56,984 nt of DNA from Bacteriovorax sp. (GCA_028710485.1 JAQTTZ010000015.1:1-56984); one strand, 5' to 3'. Positions 45,626 to 54,569 are shown, numbered from the stretch's first letter. Notes: generated from the sequence alone by a model not told the origin. Numbers and translations: made by a program.

Positions 45626-46872
45626 TCTTTCTAGCAATTCGTTATCTTGTAGAGAGAAAGCGGCAAACCATTCTGACATTGCTTGGGGTCTTTTTTGGTA
45701 CGATGGCATTTGTTTCTGTCTCAGGATATTTTCTAGGCTTTCAAGGATATCTGGTTCAACAGCTCGTCAATAATAATGCCCAAGTTCATATCGAAGCTCG
45801 ACAGGATTATCTCACTGACCACGACCTCGATCAGTCCTTTTTCGGAAGTAAAAATCACCATGTCTTTTGGAACCCACCTCCCGCTGGAGTGAAAGGGTAT
45901 CTCTACGTGCAAAGTCCACAGATGTGGTACAAGCGATTAACCGCCGACCCCAGGGTTGCTGCTTACTCTCCTATTTTAACTGCCGCTGCACTTTTTAATA
46001 TCGGAAAAATATCAGTCGCAGCGAACTTAATCGGATGTGATCCAACCAAGCAATCCAAAGTCACAACGATCTCAGACTATATGATCGCTGGAAAATTCGC
46101 CGATATTGGCGTCGGGGGAAATCGTATCATCCTAGGCAATGAGTTGATGAAACGTTTAGGAGCAGGAATACAACAAACGGTGCTGGTATCAGTGGGAACC
46201 AATAGCGCTGTACCGTTTAAGGTCGTGGGTCGCTTCTATACGGGAAGCCGAGGTATTGATTTACAGGCCTATGGTGCTCTTGCTGATGTGCAAAGAGCGA
46301 ATCGAACTCCTAACCAAGTTAATGAGATCGGAGTCAGACTCAAGGATTACAAAGAAGCGGATACACTGTCGCGAACCTGGTCCAAGCTTGCATCAGAGCG
46401 CGTGGAAAGCTGGGGAGATTTAAATCTCAATGTTAAATCTATTTTTTCAATTCAAAACGCACTTCGCTTCTCGATGATCATGACGATTCTTATTGTCGCG
46501 GGTTTTGGAATCTATAATATTCTCAACATGACCGTAAACCAAAAGCGTCAGGATATCGCGATCCTACGTGCTCTGGGATACGACACATTTGATATCATCA
46601 TTTTATTTTTTTCTCAGGGATTAATTGTCGGCGTTTGTGGAACGGTACTTGGTCTGATCTGTGGATATCTGTTCTGTCGATACATTCAGACAATTACCTT
46701 TTTGCAAATGACACCTAGTAACCCTCAGGGCCATCTCCATATCGCACTGACTCCACTCATTTATATTCAGGCCGCAACTTTAGCACTCCTTTCTACTTCG
46801 ATCGCAAGTATTCTTCCTGCTCGTGCCGCAGGAAAACTAACCCCGATTGAAATTATCAGACAGGGAGGCTAA
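45622..46872 (+). CDS. FtsX/MacB-type ABC permease
   Basis: The 416-residue protein has one N-terminal membrane helix (LTLLGVFFGTMAFVSVSGY), a long periplasmic MacB_PCD domain and three C-terminal helices with NILNMTVNQKRQDIAILRAL, the FtsX coupling region. It should pair with the next gene's ATPase. The start overlaps the adaptor stop. Confidence 0.9.
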   Translation: MIFLAIRYLVERKRQTILTLLGVFFGTMAFVSVSGYFLGFQGYLVQQLVNNNAQVHIEARQDYLTDHDLDQSFFGSKNHHVFWNPPPAGVKGYLYVQSPQMWYKRLTADPRVAAYSPILTAAALFNIGKISVAANLIGCDPTKQSKVTTISDYMIAGKFADIGVGGNRIILGNELMKRLGAGIQQTVLVSVGTNSAVPFKVVGRFYTGSRGIDLQAYGALADVQRANRTPNQVNEIGVRLKDYKEADTLSRTWSKLASERVESWGDLNLNVKSIFSIQNALRFSMIMTILIVAGFGIYNILNMTVNQKRQDIAILRALGYDTFDIIILFFSQGLIVGVCGTVLGLICGYLFCRYIQTITFLQMTPSNPQGHLHIALTPLIYIQAATLALLSTSIASILPARAAGKLTPIEIIRQGG

Positions 46873-46878
46873 ACAGAG

Positions 46879-47556
46879 ATGGGTATCGTCGCAAAGAATA
46901 TTAACAAGTCTTTTGGAGCTCCAGCGATACAAGTTCTTAGTGATATCTCATTAGAGATTCGCGACGGCGAATTTATTTCGCTAACTGGTCGCTCAGGGGC
47001 CGGTAAGAGCACACTTCTATACGTCCTCAGTAGCCTTGATAATCCGTCAGATGGAAGTATCGAGATCTCAGGTCAAGATGTAACGAAGATGCCATCAGAG
47101 GAGCTCTACCGCTTTCGAAATCAGAAAATGGGTTTTGTATTTCAATTTCACTACTTGATTGCAGAATTGACGGCCATTCAAAATGTTCTGATGCCAGCAA
47201 TGAAATACAAAGAAGAAAAAAAGCGTCGTTTCCGGGCAGTTGAACTCCTTGAGCAGTTTGGTCTAAAAGATAAAATTGATCGCTATCCAAGGCAACTCTC
47301 GGGAGGTGAGCAGCAACGACTTGCAATCGCACGCTCCTTAATCATGGGGCCACAATATCTTTTTGCCGACGAACCCACAGGGTCATTAGATACGGTTAAC
47401 GCCGAAATCGTTATGAATATTCTTCGTGATTGTAGTTTGAAGCAAGGAATGACTGTCATCATGGTGACTCATGATCCGGATTTCTCGAAAATGGCCCCTC
47501 GGCAAATTCGATTAGCAGATGGAAGAATTGTTAGCGATGAAAAGGAAGTAAAATAA
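46879..47556 (+). CDS. LolD/MacB-type ABC ATPase
   Basis: A 225-residue ATPase with Walker A TGRSGAGKSTLLYV, Q-loop FQFHYLIAELTAIQNVLMPA, signature RQLSGGEQQRLAIARSL, Walker B YLFADEPTGSLD and VTHDP in the H-loop. QQRLAIARSL and PTGSLD place it in the LolD/MacB branch. Third gene of the exporter operon, six bases after the permease stop. Confidence 0.92.
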   Translation: MGIVAKNINKSFGAPAIQVLSDISLEIRDGEFISLTGRSGAGKSTLLYVLSSLDNPSDGSIEISGQDVTKMPSEELYRFRNQKMGFVFQFHYLIAELTAIQNVLMPAMKYKEEKKRRFRAVELLEQFGLKDKIDRYPRQLSGGEQQRLAIARSLIMGPQYLFADEPTGSLDTVNAEIVMNILRDCSLKQGMTVIMVTHDPDFSKMAPRQIRLADGRIVSDEKEVK

Positions 47557-47564
47557 TTTCTCAA

Positions 47565-48305
47565 TTATTTTTCATATACTTTTACCAACTCTAAAACATA
47601 AATCCCCTGGTTTTCAATTCTCCATTTCACATCAAAATCGAGGCAGTGAAAACCAAAAAGCAGGCCTTCATTTTTTGGATCTTCGATCGGGTGAGTACGT
47701 TTTTGAGAAGTAGGGCGAGGATCCCACTGAAGCATTTCAAAAAGTAATTTTTCAAAACCTGGATGTCTTGTCCGAGCAACCTCTTCAATGATCAGTTCGC
47801 TTTCTTTAGAAAAGTAAACAGGATAGCTTGGAATTTTTCCTTCTGCCCAACCGCCGTTGGCTTCAAGAATACAATCAGTGTAAGGAAGATAGGGCTTGAT
47901 ATCCAGAACGGGAGTCTTATCGAGAAAATCAACTCCGCTGAGATGGATTTCAATACCACCTTTGGCCTTCCAATCAATGCGATCCAATCTTACGGCCGAC
48001 ATGCCGATGGGGTTAGGGCGATGAGGAGAGCGAGAAGCGAAAACGCCAATCTTACTAGGAGCATCTACCCTTGGTGGTCGAATAGTTGGTTTCCATTTCA
48101 TTTCGGTGTGCTTGTGAAAAACGAATAATACCCATATATGGGAAAAGTCTTCAAGGTGGCTGAGTGCTAGTTTATAATCAGGAACATCATTCAGTTTTAA
48201 AATTGCACGGGCCTCAGTCACCATTCCGGACTGTCTGGGAACGCCAAATTTCTCTTTGAAACAAGTTGTAATAAGGCCAATAGGTGGATAGTTATTTGGA
48301 GTCAT
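47565..48305 (-). CDS. trmO: tRNA (N6-threonylcarbamoyladenosine) methyltransferase TrmO
   Basis: The 246-residue protein matches the TrmO/YaeB family: PIGLITTCFKEKFGVPRQSG at the start, HLEDFSHIWVLFVFH, RVDAPSKIGVFASRSPHRPNPIGMSAVRLD (in two blocks, about residues 92-121) and LDIKPYLPYTD. The enzyme uses S-adenosylmethionine to methylate t6A37 of certain threonine tRNAs. Length and all conserved blocks agree. It converges on the exporter ATPase, nine bases apart. Confidence 0.92.
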   Translation of the reverse strand: MTPNNYPPIGLITTCFKEKFGVPRQSGMVTEARAILKLNDVPDYKLALSHLEDFSHIWVLFVFHKHTEMKWKPTIRPPRVDAPSKIGVFASRSPHRPNPIGMSAVRLDRIDWKAKGGIEIHLSGVDFLDKTPVLDIKPYLPYTDCILEANGGWAEGKIPSYPVYFSKESELIIEEVARTRHPGFEKLLFEMLQWDPRPTSQKRTHPIEDPKNEGLLFGFHCLDFDVKWRIENQGIYVLELVKVYEK

Positions 48306-48352
48306 AAGCTTATTTTTTCTTTATAAATGCAAATAAGCAATCGAATAAAATT

Positions 48353-48555
48353 TTAGTTAACAGTCACCCAAACATTGCGGATTCCATTTCTTCTGACAAA
48401 CTCATTAAAGATTTGCCCATTGTCTGGATGGACGCGTATACTTCCGTGAGGCCGGAGTACCGAGTTCCCCCCAGCTTCCCCCTAGTCGTTCCATGAATGG
48501 CACTCCATCTCTTTTGCGACATGGTAGTAACATTTCATCTTTCCTTATCTAGGAT
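48353..48555 (-). pseudogene. Frameshifted, 5'-truncated L,D-transpeptidase (YkuD) remnant
   Basis: Two overlapping minus-strand frames complete one another. The upstream frame reads RKRDGVPFMERLGG, SWGELGTPAS; the downstream frame continues HGSIRVHPDNGQIF, NEFVRRNGIRNVWVTVN to a stop at 48353. Joined across a frameshift near 48445-48450 they give the C-terminal catalytic region of an L,D-transpeptidase, with the SHGCIR site reading SHGSIR, so the nucleophile cysteine is also lost. No start or N-terminal part remains upstream, where a stop interrupts by 48556. Confidence 0.6.
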
Positions 48556-49244
48556 CCCAATATCCAACTATTGATGAAGCAGAGATAATGCCAAAAATTA
48601 AGCTACTAAATGACTGAATTGCTGAAAGTTTATAATGATATGTGCCAGGTGATTTTAAAATACAAATTTATAACATTCTAAATATGTATTTTGTTGTCTG
48701 AATAATTTAGTGTCGTAGTTTCTCCAGGGTTAACATTGCCCGCCACTTAATTTCCATTGTTTCAAAGACCACATCTGCCGATTTATTAAGTTTAGAATTC
48801 CATGCTTTAAGAATCTTTGCCTTCAAGATTTCCACGCGGGCCTCTTTCATGCCTCATGAAAAGCACAACCCCGCATTTCAATATTCTCGTCTTCCTTGCA
48901 ATGACCTTCAGGCATTGCCGGATGAGTTTGTTGAAGCAGTAATGAATGGACTTTAAAATGATAAATTTGAAATAAGAAATGATTAGCAAAAGAAAAGCGT
49001 AGTTGTTTTATTTACTCACGCTTTCTTTAATGTTCCTAAAGTGTCCCTTTTGAACACCATTTTGCCTCAAACAAAATGGCTCCATTATTGTGATTGAAAA
49101 TAAAATTATGATCTTATCCTCAAAAAGACAGTTGGCATTTTCCATGCTACATAGAGGTTGAGAAGTGAAAACAAGTCTAATGATCTTTGTGTGACTTGAA
49201 AAAAAATATATTGAATTGGGACGTAAGGATTTAGGTAAGATATT
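48556..49244. other. Gene-poor stretch
   Basis: No gene I can support. A 47-codon minus-strand frame (48707-48850) starts MKEARVEILKAKILKAWNSK but has only a weak ribosome site. A hairpin CCATTTTG-CCTCAAA-CAAAATGG lies at 49057-49079. The motif AAAAAGACAGTTG occurs here (49122) and again at 49266. Confidence 0.4.
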
Positions 49245-49357
49245 GCCACTGCCTAAACCGCAAGGAAAAAGACAGTTGAGGCGGGAGGTTTTTCACCTTG
49301 ACTGGAAGACGATTTGTTCCCAGCTAACAATAAGCCACCCTACGGGGTGGTTTTTTA
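49211..49357 (+). ncRNA. Candidate small RNA transcription unit
   Basis: A TTGAAT (49211) and TAAGAT (49236) pair, 19 bases apart, could be a promoter. About 110 bases of non-coding sequence follow, containing a small AGGT-TTTTC-ACCT hairpin, and end in a strong intrinsic terminator, CCACCC-TACG-GGGTGG plus six T (49334-49356). No reading frame with a ribosome site lies between. No known RNA family recognised. Confidence 0.35.
49334..49357 (+). terminator. Strong intrinsic terminator
   Basis: CCACCC-TACG-GGGTGG followed by TTTTTT, with no protein gene ending nearby on the + strand. Confidence 0.85.
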
Positions 49358-49434
49358 TGGCCTGATAGGGCCTGAAAAATCTTAAGATGCCCCACTGTAA
49401 AACTGGGCGAGACGGTAAACGAAAATCAAAAAAA

Positions 49435-49845
49435 TTAACAGAACTTGAAGAGGCTAAAAATAGCCTCTTCAGAATTAGAAATAATTAAATAAATTATTGA
49501 ATATAAGAGCACCAGGTATGCATTTGGAAAATACTGCCTAAAAATCAGCATATTCCAGGCTATAGAAAGTCCTCGATAATAATTTGTTGTTTTCACGTTT
49601 ACTTCGTTTTCACCATCAAATTTCACTTTATACTTTAATGCCTCAGGAGATTCATTAAATGCTATTGGAAAAAATATCTTTAAATCTTTTTCTGGATTAT
49701 CAAAAAGCTTAGTAATATTACCTCACCAAAGTTGATCATTAAGTTCGTATGCAAAATCTTTCTGCGACTTTTCTTTCTCATTAACAATCGTTGCCAGATT
49801 CCCAAGGCCATCGAGATCATAGTTACTGAGGAAAGTGGATCAGTT
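49435..49845 (-). pseudogene. Decayed gene with RHS-like fragment and in-frame stop
   Basis: One minus-strand frame stays protein-like over about 130 codons: an RHS-style NYDLDGLGNLATIVNEK, then AYELNDQLW, a TGA stop (49723-49725), and on in the same frame with LFDNPEKDLKIFFPIAFNES, KYKVKFDGENEVNVKT and a hydrophobic tail to the stop at 49435. A further in-frame TGA stands upstream. Nothing resembling a start is present. The RHS resemblance rests on one repeat unit and is weak. Confidence 0.4.
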
Positions 49846-49929
49846 GCACGGTATTCTGATTATAGTTTTTACTCTTCATATAATAGGGCCTGAAAAGATC
49901 AGACCCCATTTATTAATTATTAATCGACT

Positions 49930-50901
49930 CTAATTTTTATATGCTTTATACCAAACGGCATTGTCTGCACCTAACACAAATACTGAAATTCTTTTTGATG
50001 AAAATCCATTTGCCCCTGGGCCTGAATTTAAAATCCCACCTTGAGAACTCCAGATAGACCAAGCTCCGCTGCTAAATGTTCTCTGCCAAAGAGCATTGTC
50101 GGTACCGCGTACAAATACATCAAGTCGTCCTTTTCCCCATGATGCCGCATCTGGTGCAGAAGTTAGAATGCCACCAAGAGATTCCCAGATCGACCAAGTC
50201 CCTTCACTAAACCATTTATGCCAAAGAGCATTGTCTGTTCCGCGCACGAATACATCAATGCGTCCTTTGGCCCAAGACACTGCACCAGGATCACTCGTAA
50301 GAATCCCACCAAGAGATTCCCAGCCAGACCATAAACCTCCAGTAGACCATTTATGCCAAAGAGCATTGTCTGTACCTCTTACAAATACATCAAGTCGGTT
50401 GCCAGACCAAGTTGCTGCTGCTGGGCCTGAAGTTAAACCTCCACCTAGTGACTGCCAATTAGACCAAGTACTGCCATCGAAGGATCGTTGCCAAAGAGCA
50501 TTGTCTGTTCCGCGCGCGAAAACATCAATTCTATTGGAACTACGACATGCCACCGCTGGAGATGAAGTAAGGATTCCACCTAAGGAAGTCCAAGGAGTCC
50601 AGGATGTACCTTTCCCTGTTCGAAACCAAAGAGCATTATCTGTTCCTCGAACAAAAACTGATGACTTCAAACCCGAGCGCGAACAAGAGGCCGGATCAGA
50701 AGTTCCAATACCTCCAATACTTGTCCAGTCAGACCAAACAGGTGCATTGAGGGAAGGCAAAGTTGTTTCAAAAGAATCCACTACAGAGTTCGGCTTGTAA
50801 TACAATAAATTGTTTTCGTCGCTCTCAGTACCTGCGAGAGCGACTGAACTTAAATTCAGCATCAAAAGACTTAAAAAAAATAACCTAATTTTAAAACGCA
50901 T
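49930..50901 (-). CDS. Secreted PLL-type beta-propeller lectin
   Basis: With ATG 50901 (GGAGGA six bases upstream) the protein is 323 residues with a signal peptide (MRFKIRLFFLSLLMLNLSS, cut at ALA). The rest is six copies of a 45-residue unit built on WSxWESLGGxLTSxP and RxDVFVRGTDNALWHKW, the blade sequence of the Photorhabdus PLL lectin family, which binds fucose or O-methylated sugars. At DNA level the unit recurs at exactly 135 bases (49951, 50086, 50221, 50356, 50491, 50626), so the array expanded recently or is homogenised. The last copy has diverged (VLGADNAVWYK). Surface glycan binding, perhaps of prey, is inference. Confidence 0.85.
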   Translation of the reverse strand: MRFKIRLFFLSLLMLNLSSVALAGTESDENNLLYYKPNSVVDSFETTLPSLNAPVWSDWTSIGGIGTSDPASCSRSGLKSSVFVRGTDNALWFRTGKGTSWTPWTSLGGILTSSPAVACRSSNRIDVFARGTDNALWQRSFDGSTWSNWQSLGGGLTSGPAAATWSGNRLDVFVRGTDNALWHKWSTGGLWSGWESLGGILTSDPGAVSWAKGRIDVFVRGTDNALWHKWFSEGTWSIWESLGGILTSAPDAASWGKGRLDVFVRGTDNALWQRTFSSGAWSIWSSQGGILNSGPGANGFSSKRISVFVLGADNAVWYKAYKN

Positions 50902-51414
50902 ATCGTTCCTCCATGTTTTAAGTGCTAAATGCACATAATACTTGCAGCAGATTTTATGAGGTTCATTTGTCAAAAAATAATACATTTAACGTATGTATTC
51001 ATAAGAGTTTGCTATTTGAATAGATTTTGCAAAAAATAAAAAATAGAACTTAATATTTATTATATGGATCTCTCCCCCTTCCAGCTTCGCTCAACAATGA
51101 TCTCTTTAACTATCCATTTGTGGCCAACGTTGTACTAATAAAGGAATTTTTATAGTTGCAAAACTTCTTTATTTTTCGAAGGCCAACACTCCACATGAAA
51201 TCTGAAAAAATAATTTTGAATAAATTATGATCAACACAAATCCCTTTTAAGGTAAAACCAGAAAAAATCGCTTCTTAAAAATTGCCGGTTAGGTGCTAAG
51301 CTCTCTATTTGTCATGACGAGTTCTTACACGCTTTTGGATTTTTGTTTTGTGGTCTTGATGAAAATAAAATACCACAAAATTCACATGTACATATGGATA
51401 GCATCTCCCCTTAG
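50902..51414. other. Intergenic, no gene seen
   Basis: About 510 AT-rich bases. A plus-strand frame (51293-51547) runs into the pseudogene below but its first 40 codons have no ribosome site and look random. Nothing else recognised. Confidence 0.5.
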
Positions 51415-51573
51415 TATGATTTCCATTCCTGGTGCTGGCACTTTTATTACCGCCGGACCGATTATTAGTGCCATTTCAGGGGCTGCGCTGGCGGAAATGT
51501 CGGATGTATCACCGGTGTGCTTATCGGTTTTGGTGTTGCAGAAGTAGAGGCAGAAAAAATTCTTGGGCCTTAA
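51415..51573 (+). pseudogene. Frameshifted remnant of a YflT/DUF1269-like stress protein domain
   Basis: ISIPGAGTFITAGPIISAIS and GAAL are read in one frame, then GGNVGCITGVLIGFGVAEVE with AEKILGP and a stop in the next frame. Together they match the glycine/alanine hydrophobic core of general-stress (YflT-like) proteins, PGxGP-AAGP-ISAxSGAA-GxLxGxLxGxGxxExEA. The frameshift is near 51491-51500 and the N-terminal half is missing. Confidence 0.5.
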
Positions 51574-51654
51574 ATTAAGATAAGTTTAGAATGCCCGAGA
51601 CTCTTGCTCATCTCGGGTCCATTAAAGATTAAAATTTATCTGAAGCTTCTTTTT

Positions 51655-52218
51655 TTATTTGATTGTAATCTCAAATTCTGGAATAGTGACTGATCCGTCT
51701 TCATTTCCTTCAAGAATTCTTAGCATACCGTTTGTTCCATTTTCACAAACCAATCCAATTTTATCAGCTGGTCTATAGTCAAAGTGTTTCAATTCACATG
51801 TTGACTTGTATTTACCATCGATAATTTCCTCTTTTAGGCCAAGATCATGGTTAGCATACTCTATACTGATTGGATAATTTTTGCCCTTAACATTTACTTC
51901 TAGATTGACAATAATAGAGGAGAGCTTATTTCCTAAGAAGAGACGCTTTTTTACTTCTGCATCGATAGAAACTTTTGATTTATCAATATTTAGTGATGAG
52001 CTTCTATTATTTCGTGTTTCAAATTCATTAGTGCCGATTCCAAATTTGGTAATGTAGGGAAGACTTAACCAGCTCGATGTTGAGCTGACTTCAACTGATT
52101 CCACTTTAATTTCATGACCGGGAACCTGAATGTTAAAATTCAAAGTTTGATTATCCTTTGCCATTGTTAGTGTTGAACAAAGTGTAGCAAGTAAAAAAAG
52201 AATTGCTCTCATTTTCAT
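51655..52218 (-). CDS. Secreted protein of unknown function
   Basis: ATG 52218 follows GAGG by five bases and opens a 187-residue protein with a signal peptide (MKMRAILFLLATLCSTLTMA). The mature part is beta-rich with repeated short strands, a C-x-L stretch (STCELKHFDYRP) and a second cysteine (GLVCENGTNG) that could pair. The frame extends 24 codons upstream, but that part belongs to the IS21 junction. No family recognised. The truncated IS21 element begins within about 100 bases of its start and may have affected its promoter. Confidence 0.6.
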   Translation of the reverse strand: MKMRAILFLLATLCSTLTMAKDNQTLNFNIQVPGHEIKVESVEVSSTSSWLSLPYITKFGIGTNEFETRNNRSSSLNIDKSKVSIDAEVKKRLFLGNKLSSIIVNLEVNVKGKNYPISIEYANHDLGLKEEIIDGKYKSTCELKHFDYRPADKIGLVCENGTNGMLRILEGNEDGSVTIPEFEITIK

Positions 52219-52248
52219 AATAACCTCGATAAATAGCCATGTCCCGCT

Positions 52249-53628
52249 TTGTGGGAGGATCACTGTTATTGTTTTAAGTTCAATACCCACAATTTAGCAG
52301 GTCTAAAAGGTCTGGCCCCTCCAGACTGGACCACTAAAATTGATTGGGAATATATTCAAAAAGAAATTAAAAGTGGAGTTAGTGCTCAAACTTTATATAA
52401 GGAATTTTCTCGTGTGGAACTCCTTCCTTCATATCAAAATTTTGTTCGCTATTTTCGACTACATAAAAAACTTGAAAAGACTCAAGAGGTTTCACTGCCA
52501 ATCGAACGTATCCCCGGACAAACGATGGAAGTCGATTACTCAGGTGATAAAATGGAAATTTTAAATCCTTCCACTGGAGAAATTTTAATTGCAGAACTTT
52601 TTGTTGCGACTCTCAGCTATAGCGACTACTACTATGCCGAGTTTACCTTCACTCAAAAACTTCCTGTCTTTTTAAACTCTTGTAAAAATGCCTTTGAACA
52701 TATCGGCAGCGTTCCTAAATTTATTGTTAGTGATAATTGCTTAACGGCCGTGACAAAAGCTGAAAAGCACGATGTGTATTTAAATAAAAGCTTTCGTGAT
52801 TTTTGCCATCACTACAATGTAACTGCTGATCCTGCTAGAGTGTTTAGACCTAAAGATAAGCCACATGTTGAAAATTCAATTGGTATTATTCAAGGAGAAT
52901 TCTTCCAACAATATCGTCACACCACTTTCACGTCGCTCTTTGAGTTGAACTCTGTTTTTAAAAAATATCTAATAGAAAAAATGGATTATAAAATATTAAG
53001 TCGAGGTATGAGCCGCAATGAATTGTTAGCGATAGAGCTTCCAGAGATGCGAGATCTTCCACCTGTTCCATTTGAGCTATTTGATTATAAAAAATGTAAA
53101 GTTCACCCTGATTGTCATATTAGGCATCAACGAAATTTTTATTCTGTTCCCTATCGATTTGTTGGAAAAGAAATTGAGGTTAAATTTAATGACAAAATGA
53201 TTTACGCCTATTGCGAGGCTGATGAAATAGCGATTCATTCAATCGCACTGGGAAATGGACACTACATTACCAACAAGGCCCATTACCCAGAAGATAAATT
53301 ATTAGATACAAACTTTCACATTTTATCGTCATTGGAAAAATCAAAAAAAATAGGGCCAAATACGGAATCCTTGATAAAGAAGTTATTTGAAGTACAAAGA
53401 AATCACCCACTCCGAAACTTAACAAAAGTTTTAGGAGTATTAAGTCTAAAAGACCAATTCAGTATTGAGGCCATTGAATATGGAGCAGGAGCATCACTTG
53501 AATCGAATAAGCTTAGTTATAATTATATAAAAAGCTGCGTAAAAAATTATCGTCCATCAAAAGAAAAAACAACATTGTTACCAAGCAGACAGATGGAGTT
53601 TGTTTGCTTGCAAGGGGGATTACTATGA
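52249..53628 (+). CDS. istA: IS21-family transposase IstA, N-terminally truncated
   Basis: The DDE integrase core is intact: MEVDYSGDKMEI (first D), FIVSDNCLTAVTKA (second D) and DKPHVENSIGIIQGEFF (E), followed by the Mu-type C-terminal barrel (HIRHQRNFYSVPYRFVGKEI). The N-terminal helix-turn-helix of about 50-60 residues found in IstA is missing; coding homology begins near WTTKIDWEYIQKEIKSGVS (about 52330) and the first 25 residues of the frame look like unrelated flanking sequence. The last codons overlap istB (ATGA). Probably inactive. Confidence 0.82.
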   Translation: MWEDHCYCFKFNTHNLAGLKGLAPPDWTTKIDWEYIQKEIKSGVSAQTLYKEFSRVELLPSYQNFVRYFRLHKKLEKTQEVSLPIERIPGQTMEVDYSGDKMEILNPSTGEILIAELFVATLSYSDYYYAEFTFTQKLPVFLNSCKNAFEHIGSVPKFIVSDNCLTAVTKAEKHDVYLNKSFRDFCHHYNVTADPARVFRPKDKPHVENSIGIIQGEFFQQYRHTTFTSLFELNSVFKKYLIEKMDYKILSRGMSRNELLAIELPEMRDLPPVPFELFDYKKCKVHPDCHIRHQRNFYSVPYRFVGKEIEVKFNDKMIYAYCEADEIAIHSIALGNGHYITNKAHYPEDKLLDTNFHILSSLEKSKKIGPNTESLIKKLFEVQRNHPLRNLTKVLGVLSLKDQFSIEAIEYGAGASLESNKLSYNYIKSCVKNYRPSKEKTTLLPSRQMEFVCLQGGLL

Positions 53629-54389
53629 CAGATCTAAAAAGTAGCTTTTCAGAGCTAAGACTCGGAGGTATGAAAGAATCAATTGATTATCGTTTAATGG
53701 AAAGTGCTAAGACAGACCTTAGCTACGAAGATTTTTTAAAACTTCTTATTAGTGATGAGAAACTTCACCGCATAAATGCCAAAGCTGAAAAATTAAGAAA
53801 GCGAGCGACGTTCAAAGACGTCGTTTTACTTTCTGATTTTGATGCTGATGTAAAAAGAGGCGTTAGTAAAATCATGATCAAAGAATTGCAGACGTTAAAT
53901 TTTTTGCGAGGATTTGAAAATATTATTTTTGTAGGTGGAACTGGGGTCGGTAAAACTTTTCTGGCCCAAGCAATTGGACATGCAGCTTGCATGTCTGGAA
54001 AAGAATCAAGATTTATTCATGTGAATTATTTGTTTGAGCAATATAAAGCAGCTGAAAGATCTGGAAATACTTTAACTTTTCTAAAAAAAATGTCGGGATT
54101 TGAGGTTTTAATTTTAGACGATATTGGGCTTAGAAAATTTACTCACGAAGAAGCAATACTACTTTATCAAATAATTGATGATCGTTACCAGAAAGGATCG
54201 ACGATTATAACCACGCAAGTAAGGCCACCAGGGCTCCGAGATTTATTTGATGACCAAGTTATGGCGGAAGCGATAATTGACCGTTTAACGTCAAATGCTC
54301 ACGTAATAGAATTAAAAAATGGAGCTGGAGGAAACTACAGAAAAAACCATGCTCCTAAAAAGAAAATAGCCGTTGAAAATGAGAAATAA
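53625..54389 (+). CDS. istB: IS21-family ATP-binding helper protein IstB
   Basis: A 254-residue AAA+ ATPase with Walker A FVGGTGVGKTFLAQAIG, Walker B LILDDIGLRKF and an N-terminal helical region (FSELRLGGMKESIDYRL) of IstB. It loads the IstA transposase on target DNA. The ATG overlaps the istA stop (ATGA) and has GGGGG upstream; the longer frame start is rejected. Full length and intact. Confidence 0.92.
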   Translation: MTDLKSSFSELRLGGMKESIDYRLMESAKTDLSYEDFLKLLISDEKLHRINAKAEKLRKRATFKDVVLLSDFDADVKRGVSKIMIKELQTLNFLRGFENIIFVGGTGVGKTFLAQAIGHAACMSGKESRFIHVNYLFEQYKAAERSGNTLTFLKKMSGFEVLILDDIGLRKFTHEEAILLYQIIDDRYQKGSTIITTQVRPPGLRDLFDDQVMAEAIIDRLTSNAHVIELKNGAGGNYRKNHAPKKKIAVENEK

Positions 54390-54426
54390 TTAAGCTACAA
54401 ATTTATTAGGATTTTGCGTTCGCAAA

Positions 54427-54504
54427 TGGCTGGTCTTGAGTGATATTTACCTGGCTGGTTTTCAGTAATATTTTCCAGCTGGAAACCCTACTGGAAATAT
54501 GACC
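54427..54504. repeat. IS21 right end: three 25-bp repeats
   Basis: Two adjacent 25-bp units (54427-54451 and 54452-54476) share TGGCTGGT and AGT-ATATTT-CC; a third, weaker unit is at 54480-54504 (TGG...AAATATGACC). Multiple terminal repeats of this kind mark IS21 ends. No matching copies are seen left of istA. Confidence 0.6.
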
Positions 54505-54569
54505 TTTAGTTCATTTTATTCTATTGAAAAAAAGTTTTTCTTTTGGCCGTAAAATCTGAGAAGTTTAAA

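Noticed and set aside
48707-48850. 47-codon minus-strand frame
   Set aside because: Weak ribosome site and no recognisable family; left as part of the empty stretch.
49951-50643. Regularly spaced repeats resembling a CRISPR array
   Set aside because: The 135-base period is a multiple of three, the sequence is coding throughout, and the spacers encode the rest of each blade.
50096-50800. 234-residue plus-strand frame
   Set aside because: Mirror of the propeller repeats; its repeats come from the 135-bp period of the real minus-strand gene.
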